Source: Desmodesmus armatus (lineage: Eukaryota > Chlorophyta > Chlorophyceae > Sphaeropleales > Scenedesmaceae). Taken from it: 64,000 nucleotides of DNA. The DNA lies in assembly GCA_007449985.2 (NCBI GenBank), contig VIIQ02000698.1:255501-319500 (forward strand), in the 5' to 3' direction. The notes beneath the pieces are model-generated. The model was not told the DNA's origin and did no database searches. It was given only the letters and a program-made list of their open reading frames with translations. Positions 34,017 through 46,000 of the stretch are shown here, in pieces (the first letter of the stretch is position 1; every line of letters begins with the position of its first letter). The position numbers were made by a program, and so were the translations under genes.

Positions 34017-37000
34017 GCTGCTGCTTTATCTGCCTTACTGCTGGCTGACGACTGCTGATCGATCAGGAAGACAGTCAGGCTATCTCGACGACACACGGTA
34101 GGCAACGAATGTGTCTCTCCGCTGAATCCACTTGAGCAAACTCACATCAAACATCCCCACCGCGCAACACGTGTTACATAAGCGCAGTAATCAGCCTCAT
34201 CACCTTCCCACTGGAATGTATGGATAGATCACGGTTTGCTTTGACATGATAATAAAGCACTTGCAGAAGGCCAAGCAGCACTATACAGCTTGCGCTGCCA
34301 TGCATAGTAGGGCCTCACTAGAACAGCACGCCACACCACAGCACGCCTGTAGTCTCAACAGGCACAACAGCACACCACAAGCACCATGCTCTTTGCTGGA
34401 ACCGTCCACGAGGATCAACAGCTGACATCCGAAACCTTACAACCAGCAGCAGACATCAAGCTTCAAACCCCACGGCCTGCACTGCTTCGACACTGCCAAT
34501 TCACCCAGCCACGCAGCAACACAGCACACGAGTGCCAGCAGCAGTACGTGCATGCACCTGTTAAACAGGACGCCCATGCACCTCAAAACCACCAAACAGA
34601 ACACGCATGCACGTCAGAACCAGCGCCACACCCACCAAGCAAGTGGGATGGATAGCAGGTCAGATGAGTCAAACCAAGCCCGTCAGTCTGGATTGAAGCC
34701 AAAAGCAGCACCCACCCAACCCGTTCAAGACACTCACTATGCACATGCATTGACTGACACACAGAGATGGCTAACATGGCTGGGCGGTGCTTGCGGCTGC
34801 AAGCCCTCCCGGCCCTAGCCTACGCGCAGCCACACATCACACCGGCTGTTGTAGCGTTGATAGCCCCTCCTGAAGCATAGGGCCGCCTAGCAGCCACCTA
34901 CACAGCGAGGCGCCGCCTAAACGTGGCACCAGCGAATCTCACCAACACACTGGATCAGCTTGCCACACTGCTGACTGCACTGAACCTGCCCAACAACAAC
35001 AGCACCTCAAGCCGCCGCCGCAGCACACACATGGCACGGCATCAGCACAGCACATTTCCCCAAAACCCAATGGATGTTGCCTGCCCAGCTGCAGGATATC
35101 AGCTGGACGCTGTGGCAGTCTTGGCCAGGAGCAAAGCAGAACACACACTGCACAAACATGCATTGTATAGACGCACCACCATGGGCGGCATGCAAGTGCC
35201 GCACCCGCCGTGCGAGTGCCGCAACTGAGTTGACACACTAAGCCTGCCTGCCTTGTATATTCACTGCTCTGCAGCACCCCACCACCGCTGCGCTGGCACT
35301 GCCAGCAGCTTGAATTCACTGTAAAACTGAACGACGGGCAACCGCCGTCCGCTGACAGCTGTACACGCACCGCCCGAAGCCACACAAAGAAGCAGAAAGC
35401 ACATATGGGAGGTACAAACAGCCTGCCGACAGGGCTGAATCAAGGTGCAACAGCGGCACTTTGCATCAAGCCCTCCGCTGCTGGCATCAGCAGTAGCAGC
35501 AACACGACAACCACACAACACAAGAACAAGCTGGTCGCCGCTGGTTCTGTACCACTGCCGCGGAGAGTGGCCAGCATGCAGCAGCTGCCTCCCAACCACC
35601 CGAAACTGGACAGACCCCGACTGCATCAATGGCATCACTGTCTCAAGCCTCCAGCCAGCGTCAACGACTCCTTCCAAGAAGCACCACCTCGCACGCCAAG
35701 CCACACGCGCGCAAACACACACCCGCCCAAGTGCACACGCCATAAATCAGCACACCGCACACAAACCTTGCTTGCTTCGGTGCAACCCCACATGCACTCT
35801 AGTTGTCACACGTGCGCATCGCGACACCACACCATATGTTCTCTGACGTGTCCAAGGGGGGCCACACCATATTACACCACACCACGCACACAGAATCTGT
35901 GCGTACGTCTGCCAGAAGACGTAACCTCCAGAGATGCATCACCAGCAGCCCACAGGGGCTGCAGCAGCTCAACAAGCCCCCACACACTGTGATGCACGCC
36001 AGGCAGGCAGGTACCCACACCAAGGAGGGTCCCCCTACCCAGGCTGCCTCACAAACATGACGATGAAAGTACCTCAATTCAACCCACAGGCTGCCACTGC
36101 TGGCACACATGCACGGCGCATACACACCAGACACCGGGCCAGCGGCCACATCCTGGCCTCCTCCCAAGTCAGACATGCATCTTGCACGGGCAGATACATG
36201 CGCAAGATCAGACATACAGACACCCGCAACAGCTCGCGCGACAGCACCAAAAAAAGCACTGTGTTGCTTGTGCACGTTGCACGCACACAGAGCCCACGGC
36301 TGGCACCCGCCATCCATCAGGGCAACATGGTGACTGTCCCACCACTGTCCCCAGTCATGTCACAACACACTGGCGGTCACTACCACCCATAGCACCAGCC
36401 CCTCCCCTCCACACCACCGCAAACTCCTGACAAGCTCCCCTGGGAAGGCCTGCCTCTCCACATTCCCTCCACAGGCTTCCATCCGAACTGAGGCCTAGTG
36501 GATTCACAAGCCCCGGCCCGGGGCGCCCTACCCACGCAAACTCCTTACCCCTGTCCATACAAGGTGCAGCCCTGCACTAGGGTCCAGTAGCCCCTACTCC
36601 AAACACCATGGTGCACCACGGGACGCTCTGCGCCAACAGGATGCACAGCAACAGCAGATGTCCCATGCTGCTCAGCCCGGATCCTACGGGACCGAATGCA
36701 GCAATCTTCCTGATCCATTGACACACCCCCACTGCCGACAGTCCGTCGGCACTTCCTGCCTGCTTCAACCGCTGGCTAGCGCTCACTGATGAGAACATAT
36801 GGATCCGAGCACCTGGCTGAGAGCTGACCTGCTGTCCTGCTGCTGCCACATGCCAAGCTGCAGCATCTAGCTGCTCACACATGCCAGCACACAACACCAC
36901 ACAGCACCCAACCACAGCCCACGCAAACTCTGTCAACTCTATGATGCAGTCCTAAGCCCAGTACAAGAGTAGTAGCAGTCCAAGCTGCTTACAGGAGGAG

Positions 37001-37115
37001 CGTTTGTTGCTAGGCCGCACACCGGCCGTGTATCTGCCCTCACACCTTCCTGCACCCCCCCTCCCTACCCCGCCCTCACGTCCTACCGAGCCCCTACGCC
37101 CTCCTCACCCCCTCC
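34017..37115. other. 3.1 kb without a recognisable gene
   Basis: Open frames on both strands are low in complexity and match no family I know. The plus strand is A/C-rich with many CACA and GCACAAC words. It may hold the upstream region of SDHAF2 and the 3' end of the RRM gene. Confidence 0.5.
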
Positions 37116-40100
37116 CTACTGTTGGGAGAACAGGGACCAGGGTGACAGCATGTCCCATGTCTGCAGCAGCGACTGCGCCTGCGTAGCAGGGCCCTGCTGC
37201 ACGCCCACCTCACTCTGCTTCAAACCCAGCCCCGTGGCAAAGGCGCCCCCCTGCACGCCTGGGAGCACCAGGTTCCCTGCAGCAGTGGTCGGCGAGGCAG
37301 CAGCCAGCGCTGCGGCAGCAAGGGACGCAGCCCCGGGCCAGCTAGCCGGCCATTGGGTCCGAACAGCGACGTGGCTGCACTGCCACCGCCAGGCAGGGCA
37401 GGAGGTGGAAGTGGGCCGGGCGGCAGCAGGGGTGGAGCACCCGCACCATAGCCCGCCTGGAAGATGGCTTGCTGCTGCTGCTGCTGGAGCTGGAGCTGCT
37501 GCTGCAGCTGCTGCTGTGCCGCCTGGTGTGCTGACAGCTGCTGCAGCGCAGGCTGCTGCAGCAGCTGAGGCCCCGTGAACGGGCCGTAGCCGCGGGCAGG
37601 CAGCCCAGGGCCGGGCGGCCCCGCTGGCAATGCTGCCGCAGTGGTCGTGACCGGCCCACGCTGCGCAGCCTGCTGCTGCTGCTGTTGCAGTGCATCAGCT
37701 GCACCTGGACCTCCTGCCCCTGTCGATGACTGCTCCTTAGTAGGTGTCCCAGGGGTGGAAGGCGCAGAGCCGCCACCTGACACAGCGTCCTGCTTTCCAG
37801 GTCCGCTGCTGCCCCCACAGCAGCACCAGCAGGTGGTGACCCCGCCTTGGCCCTATCCAGCTCCCGCTGCAAGTGCATCACCTGCTGCTGCTGCTGCTGA
37901 GGTCCGCGCGCTGCGCCGTCCAGCCCTCCCTGACCGCGCCGTGCTGCTCCCCCCTGAGGCCCACTGCACTGCGATCCTGCTGCTGCCCAGCTGCTCCGCC
38001 AGCCCCCAGCACATTACCCCTGAGCCCGTGGGGGCCAGCAAAGGGATGGGCCAGCAGCCCGGTTGGCCCTCCCTTCCCTGGAGGAGGGGGCCCAGCTGCT
38101 GCGCCAGGAGCCAGAGGGGGTCCTGCTGCTGTTGCTGCCGCAGCGAGCTTGCTCAGCTGCTGCTGGTCGGCAGACATGCGGGGCCGGTGCATCGGCCCGT
38201 TCGTGCGTGTGCTGGTGGCATCGAAGGATGCGCGCACGTTGGGCTGCTGCTGCTGCTGTGACTGCTGTTGCTGCAGCTGCTGGTGCATGGGCGGCTGCTT
38301 GCCATGCAGCCACTGTGGCTGCGTCTGCGGGGATGCGCCCTGCACTGCCGCCTGCTGCTTGCCCTCGATGGCTCTGCGCACGTTGAGGAAGTAACCGTCC
38401 ACAATCTTGCCGTGGAGGCCGGCAATGGCTGCGTCCACCACTGAGCTGTCCTTGAACTTGCAGAACGCAAAATTCCTGCACAGGCAGCAAGCACAACACA
38501 GCACTGAGCATGAGCGTTGCTGCATGTGCTTGCAGCGACCATGAGACGGACCGTTCTAGCCAGGAATACCTGTGCATAAACAAACACCGTTGCTGGACAC
38601 CAGGAAGGACAAGAGACTGCCGGCTCAACTACTTCTATGCATGTAGTCATGCAGCATGCAGGAAGATGGCATGGGTCATACAGAAGGCCTCCTCCACAGC
38701 TAGCAGCACACACGCTCCCTAGCAAAACGCAGCACCCAAAGAACAACAAAACAGCAGAGCCCCTTACTTGTCCCGCCCGTTGCGCAGCGTGAAGTACTTG
38801 ATGCGCCCAAACCGCCCCAGCAGCCGCCTGACGGCATCCTCGTCCCACGTCAGCGGCAGGTCCCCAATGTACAGCTCGTTTATGTCGTACTGCTTGGCGC
38901 TGCTGGGGCCGCTGTGGTGCTGCATGGAGGCGCTGCTGCTGCTCGGCGGCCCTGCAGGAGGCGGCCGCGGCCCCAGCAGGCCGCTGTCTGCAGCAGGAGG
39001 GGGTGCGGGGCCCATCAGGCCAGGGCCAGCAGGAGGTGCGCCCGTGCTGCTGCCTCGGGGATGGCCCAACCCGCCAGCAAACGGCCCAGGGGCAGGTACC
39101 GGCCCTTGCCCTGCATGGCCTGCAGCGGCGGCAGCATCTGCTGGCGCTGGTGCTGGGGCCGGCAGGTGCGGCGGCAGCGCGCTGCCCGTGCTGCTGCTGC
39201 GGTGGTGGTGCCGCAGCACTGGCGGCGGGTGCTGATGGTGCAGCGCAGGCTGCTGAGGGTGAGGCTGCAGCGGCAGGTGCTGCTGCGGCGCGGCCGGCAG
39301 CGGCTGGTGCTGATGCAGGGGACCGACAAAGCCGCCGTCTCGCAGGCTGCCAGTGTCGTTGCCGCCAGTGCTCTCACGCCCGTAGCACGCTTTGCCCTCT
39401 GTTGCGCGCTGAACTGCCAGGATTTTGCCCTCCACCACCCGGCAGTCAAGCTCCTCGATAGCGTGGGACACCATGTCTGGGCTGGCAAACACCACAAAGG
39501 CATAACCCTGCACACGAGCCATTCAGAACAGCAGCAGGACAGGCAGACGAGAGCAGGTCAGTACACGTGCCAGTTGATTGCCACAGGACGTACCCCAGCA
39601 CGCAGAGGAGGGACCATGAGTCGCAGCACGGCTGGTGGGCGTTCACATGTCGGCTGGAAATCTGACCAATGCACAAGTCACAGCAGCTGCCATATGGCTG
39701 CAGGCTGGGCAGACCCAAACCACACCCTTGTTCTTGCCAGTGGCAGCATCCATCGCCACGCTCAGGCTCTTCAGTTGCCCATAAGGCGCCAGCAATTCCT
39801 TCAGCTGCAGTAATAAAGGATGCAGGAACCACGGATGTCAGCAAGGCGCACATACATACACGCTGATCTTGAAATGGTGATTGTCACTAGAATCCCACTG
39901 GTTTGACGCAATCTCAGTCTTGCAACACATGCTGTTGCTGGGCTTCAGCCTCTGCGATCTTACTACAATGCTGTTGCTGGGCTGGGAGTTTGAATTTTAC
40001 ATGAAAGGCAGCAGCAGCTGATGTGCAACCCGCCTGCTCAACAGCAACCATGTAACTTTGCCACCCACTGCCAAAGCAATCTGCAGACAGTCATTGCACC

Positions 40101-41225
40101 AAATGTGACAGGACCGGTAAGTGATGCAAGTTGCAGGTGAAGCCCCATGGTAACAGACCGTTTTGCATGTGCCAGCACCCACCTGCTGTGCCTTCCAGTT
40201 GCTGGGCAGTCCACCTATGAACACCTCATCTTGCTTGGACTGGTCTGCAGGCAGCGACAGGTCCCTGGGACCACCCTTGCTGCATGCTGCCCCCGCAGCA
40301 GCTGGTCCGCCAGCTGCTGCTGCTGGGGGCGCAGCACCGGGTGCACCTCCTGGTGCTGAGGCCCTGCTTGGGAGTGCTGCTGGCTGGGCTGCGCTGCGTA
40401 CAGCGGCCAGGAAGCTGCTGTCGCCTGCCTGGCTGCTGCAGGCGTCACCATTGGCGGTGGGGCGTGCTGCGCTGGAGCTGGCGACTGATGCAACTACTGC
40501 AGGGTTGGGCTGTGTGGGGCCCAGAAGCACAGCAAGCTCTGGCTTGTAGTCCTGTGGCCTCTCCACCTGTGCACAAGCAGCAACATGCACGTGCGATGCC
40601 ACATGGTTCGTTGATGGTGAACAGCAACGGCTGCGGCTTGAACAGTGGCTGATGGGCCCAGCGTCCTAGATAGATACTGCAGGACAGGGTGTCACCTGGC
40701 TGGGGTGGGGTTTGGGTGCCGGCCTGGACAACAACAGCAACACCAGGGCACACAACATGCAGATGCAGTGGATCAAAACGTTCCTGCCTACCTTCAGCAC
40801 GGCACCGTTCCATGCCAGCCCATTGAAGGCCAGGCAGTTGCTGGCCTCCACAGAGCAACGCAGCTGCAGCACAGCGCTGGATGGGGTGCCAGGCTGGATG
40901 TTGCAGCTGCGGACGGCTTTGCCAGGAGCAGCAGCTGCATCGTTTCCCGAAATGAGCCCTTCAAAAAGGTTGCGCAGCTCCTGCAAAAGGTGATCCACAG
41001 CAGCGAAGTGATCAGCTGGACAGCAGATGCTGTTGAGGGTGTCAGCTCAGATCCATGGCAACAAGCTGGGGAACCACGCCTGTGTCAGCATATAAGCTGC
41101 TGCTATGAGGCGTTAGACACGTGTACGCTGCAAGGGGACGTCATGCTCACCTCAGCAGAGGTGGTGTCCAGGAACCCTGACACAACAACGCGTAGCGCTG
41201 CCTGAACAGCCTCCAGGGCCAGGGC
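37116..41225 (-). CDS. U2AF65-like multi-RRM RNA-binding protein (N-terminus unresolved)
   Basis: Probably binds pyrimidine tracts in pre-mRNA splicing. Exons I can join: 41225-41151, 40980-40792, 40566-40183, 39804-39724, 39507-38768, 38475-37116. The first two give an RRM ending SNCLAFNGLAWNGAVLK, followed as in U2AF65 by ERPQDYKPE, then a Pro/Ala linker and RRM2 (DEVFIGGLPSNW, KGGYAFVVF, ILAVQRATEGK). A Pro/Gly/Gln linker leads to a third RRM (ELYIGDLPLTWDEDAV, NFAFCKFKD, LNVRRAIEGK), which resembles RRM2 rather than the UHM that ends U2AF65. The tail is Gln/Pro/Gly-rich and ends SPWSLFSQQ. Coding signal changes frame three times between about 38.0 and 37.33 kb and returns to the first frame, as three missing bases would do. 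Exons before 41225, with the start codon, were not found. Confidence 0.72.
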
Positions 41226-43083
41226 CTGGGGTGGTGCTTGGGTCAAGGAGGACACCCACTCTGATAGTAATCCAGTTGCCTATGCAACAAGGCATCATCA
41301 CCCGAGGCCTGGGTGAGCTGAGGCCCAGGCATCACTGTTTTGCTGTTGTTGCCCCCACGGCTGCCGCGCAGCTGGTGCGAACCGCAGAGATGCGGATGCT
41401 AGCAGGGAGCCATTTCGGAACAATCAAGCCCGCCGAGCGCTGTCATCTTGCACTTGGTGGCAGCTCAGTCGGAAGGCCTTCCAACGGCGACAGCTGAAGA
41501 GACGAAACGTTGCACGTACTATCTTGATGCCACTAAGCCTGCCGTAATTGAGGGGATTCTTGGGCTGTCGATGCCTGCTGGTCAATGTAACTGTCAGACT
41601 GACAGTAACGGTCCACTGCCCAGTTGCTCCCACCGCCCACTGCTCCCTGAAAGATGCAGAAGGAATCTTGGCTCAAGGCACACCCAGGCAGCAACCCCTA
41701 GGGCTGCAGGGTGGCAGGGTGGCTGCGAGACAGTGTCTTCAAACGTCCAGGCTGTACAACTCCCCACCATGATGGCATCTTCATTCATTTACGTGGGCTG
41801 GGTACGACAAGTAGCAAGTGAGTGCTGTTGAAACCCATGATGCAGCGACCCATGATGCAGCGGCACATGTGAATTGGCTCTCAGAGCCGCGGCCACACGC
41901 CAGACCTCAACCAAGAGCCCCTCGAAGCTGGTAGTGTTACAGCCTTCACAAGCGCAGCCACTATACACCGTATGATGTTATACGGCATGCTGAATGAACA
42001 GCACACAGTGACAGCGGTTAGATATGAAAACAACGCCGTGCAAGCGTGATACCAGCCACAGCTCAACTGCAACACCTGGAAGACGACCTGGCCCCAACAC
42101 ACACCTTGACACAATGAAGTATACAGCTAAAGCTACAGCTAGGTATCTGCACATGTGCATGCACCACCCAGCACAAAGGAGCCCAGTGTGGCCTGCCACT
42201 CAATGAACTGAAACCATGTTGGCGCCCGTTACCCCACGCCCTGCCAGTGAACCTGGGGCAACAGCGAGCCGCACAAAATGTGGCAGCACCGAAAGGTGGC
42301 AGTGCAGCAATGTGCTCTTGAGCCCCAAAACACCACGTCATGCTGACCACAACCCCATAACACTCTCAACACCCTTGCAATGCCGTGCTGACCGCAGCCA
42401 CAGCCTGCAGAGCACGCAGGCTCCCATGTGACTGTGCTCACACCAGTCCAACGGTGTGTTAACAGCGACAGAAACCCAGCCAACAGCCGCCGTGGCAACA
42501 ACCACTTCAGCCCATATACAGGACGGCCAGCTGCTGCGTGAGCAACCAACAGCTGTGCTGCTGCACGTAGCATTACTCCAAGGCAGCACAGTCTTGCATG
42601 GAATAGTCCGCCAAACCACTGCAGAGAGAGCCAGGCCCCTTGTGCACCTTTGACCGTTGCTGCACAGACAACAAGCTAGAGGAAAAGAACGCCAACCGAT
42701 GCATGCACCTCAACAAACAACCCGACCAAACACGTTGCCCTCATCTTGACACGAACAAACTTCACCCAGCGCCACACCCGATGGAGACTCACCAACAGAC
42801 AACAACTGCATGCACAACTGCATGCTGATTCAACTCAAACCCACTGTGCACAGCGATGGCTACACACAGGAATGGCCATGCAGAGAGGGCTAGCACAGGC
42901 CCTGCAAGTGCCAACCACACACAGCACAAACAAGCACTGCACAAACTACAGGCTTCTGCTGCCACCATGCGACCCCCATGCTGAGATATCAGCAGTGTTG
43001 CAGTACACCCTGCCCTCCTCCCAGCCCCTCCCACACCAACAGCTGCCGCCAGCCCAGGCTGCAGCTGTTCCGTAGCAGCCGCC
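41226..43083. other. region upstream of RRM gene, no gene assigned
   Basis: The first exons of the RRM gene should lie near 41.25-41.6 kb on the minus strand. A frame around 41.3-41.4 kb reading LLASASLRFAPAARQPWGQQQQ is a candidate I could not connect. From about 41.8 to 43.0 kb I see only A/C-rich non-coding sequence. Confidence 0.4.
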
Positions 43084-46000
43084 CTACTGTTGCTGCCCAG
43101 TGCTGGCATTCTGTGTCACGGCCGGGGCCACCTCTGGCTGCCGGCTGCTGCCAGGCACAACATTGTTGGCAACACCGCTGCCGCTGCCACTGCCGTTGCC
43201 ACCTTGCTGCTGCTGGTGGTGCACGTCAGGCACAACAACATGCTGCGGCGGCTGTGGCTGCCCTTCCCCAATGCCTATGCTGCTACTACTGCTGCTGTAA
43301 GCGCCAGGTGCCTGACCCAGCCCAGGGCTGAAGGAGTCCCGGCCCATGTTGGGTGGGACCAGCACCTGCTGCACCTGCTGTTCATGCTGCTGCTGGCCTG
43401 CCTTATGCTGCTGCGGTTGCTGCCGCGCCTGCCGCTGCACCATCTGCTGCTGCACCTGTGTCGCTAGCTCCGGCTGCTCCTGCGCCCGCCGCTGCTGTCG
43501 CTGCTGCCGCATGCCCTCCTCTGCATGCTCCCGTTGCTGGTGCTGCTGCTGCTGATGCGCCTCGACTTCCACTCTAAGTGGCGGAATTGCCGTCTGCGCC
43601 TGCTGGGCTTGCTGCTGTACCGGCTGCGGCTGATGCTGCTGCTGCTGGGGTGGTGGCTGATGCTGCTGCTGCTGCGGTGGCTGCTGCTGGTAGGAGTGCT
43701 GCAGCACGATGTCTAGATCCTCCTCTGAGCTGGTTGACATGCTGTCCAGGCTGGCATCCAGCATCATCAAGTCATCCTCAGGCAGCCACTGCATCAGCCA
43801 GGGGTGGTTGAGCGCCTGCACAGCAAAGCAAGGCATAGCATAGCACAGCACAGCATGCATGCAAAATCAGCGAAGAGGGTGAAACAATCATGGCTGATGT
43901 CGCATGACGTGCAATCCTGCTTCACACAGGGCCTGTTCAGCACATCCCTTGAGCATGACTGGTGAGCCACAAGGCGTAACCAAGCTGATGTAAGAACGAT
44001 GTAGTGTCCCCGACCATATGACAAACATGCCTGCTGATGTGCCTGCAGATTTACAAACGAATAGATGGCAGCTGGCTGCAGTCAAATGGGGCACATAAAT
44101 TTGGTTTGCTCCAGGCTTCAGTGAATGTTGTGTTTTTTTCAGAATAACAACAGCGCATGCCCACTGACCTGGCGGACAGTCATGCGCTGGTGGTAGTCCC
44201 TGTCCAGGCAGGCCTGCAGGAAGTCCACCCCCTCTGGGCTCATCTTCTTCCAAGGCCCATAGTCCATAGTGATGGGTGCCTCCGCCACCAGCACAGCCAC
44301 CTCATCAAGCTTGGCATGCCTGGGGATCACAGTGTGTCACAGCACAGCACGGCACAGCACATATGTGTGGGCACGCAGCATAGTGATGCGCGCCTCAGCC
44401 ACCAGCACAGCCACCTGTCAAGCTTCGCACGCCTGGGGATCACGGCTGTGTCACGGCACAGCACAGCACAGCACAGCACAGCACAGCACAGCACACATGC
44501 GCTTTGGCCACCAGTACAGCCACCTCGTCAAGCTTGGCATGCCTGGGGATCACGGCTGTGTCACGGCACAGCACAGCACAGCACACATGCGCTTCGGCCA
44601 CCAGTACAGCCACCTCATCAAGCTTGGCATGCCTGGGGACCACCAATGTGCCATGCCATGACACGCCACAGCACAGCACACACGTGGTACGCGCAGCATG
44701 ATGCGCACCATGATCTTTCATGCCCAGGCTGAGGTTCAGCAGTGATGTCGTCAGACCAGATGCAGCTTTGTCAGGCAGTGCAAAGACGGGCGCAGAGATA
44801 AACCTGGTCCAGTGTGGCTGTTGCAGTGCTGCTGGAGGGTGTTGAAGCAGTTGTTGCCTTCTCCCACGTCTCACTTAGCTATTTTCTGTTACTCACTAAG
44901 AATCTGATATCTATTATCTAGGGACATTTATTCACTGTAACATTCATGAAAAAGTAAAATTCTTACTCCTCCCTCACCTGCACTCCTCGTACGTCTTCCA
45001 GTACGGGAAGCGGCGTGCGTACAGCTGGTACAGCATGATGCCTAGGCTCCACATGTCGGCCTCCCAATGGTAGTCCCGGTCAAAAATCTCAGGCGACATG
45101 TACACTGCAGGCGCAATCAGGCCGGCACAGCGGGACTCAATCAGGCAGGCACCGCGTGACACATCCAGACACCGGTTAGTCACACAACAGCGACTGCAGC
45201 CGCTTGTGAGTTTGCGCCATGACGCGCATGGACCATTGTGTGTGCTGAGTGCAGTATAGTATATTGCATGGAGGCTTCCTTCACTGCATGCGATGTGTCA
45301 GCTTGCAAACAACCCTGCCGGCGCTCACTGCGCATGAACGAAATCCCACGCCAAAACAGGCCATGTCATGCCGTGCTATGGCATGCATGACGCTGCCATG
45401 GCTCAACCCCCCTTTCAGGCCAGCGCACAACGTGCACATAGCAACCCCTATTCCCCTTCTCACACCATCCCACACCCAGAGCGCCCCACTACCACACCCA
45501 TCCACCAGACTCACCAGGTGTGCCTGTGCGTTTCGTGAAGCGCTGGCTGCCCAGGTACTGGCTGCACCCAAAGTCTATGGCCAGCAGCCAGGGCTCCCCA
45601 AACAGCAGGTTTATGTCGTTGCTGAACAGCGGGTTGCGTGTCCGGTCCGCCAGCACAAAGTTTGCAGGCTTGAGGTCGCCATGCAGGATACCCAGCTCGT
45701 GGCACTTCTCAACCACCTGCAAGCAACACCATTTGTTCAAACATGGGCGGATGCAAGTGTTGACACATGGGCGGATGCAGGTGTTGACATATGGGGGGAT
45801 GCAAGGTCATGCACAAGTAGGTGGAAACAAACCACACCGTGGCGCAGGACTGTGCATGGTGACCTGCCAGTGGTGCGCCTTCCTGCTGCTGCACGATAGC
45901 AACAGCACAGCTGTTGTGACACATCTCCACAAAACCTGGCGAGGGCTGCGGACATGGCTGGTACTAGCCGCTGCAACCATTCATTCGCACCTGCAGCACC

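Noticed and set aside
34386..36558. Several plus- and minus-strand frames of 60-190 codons
   Set aside because: Low-complexity A/C-rich composition, no recognisable motifs and overlapping frames on both strands; no basis for choosing any.
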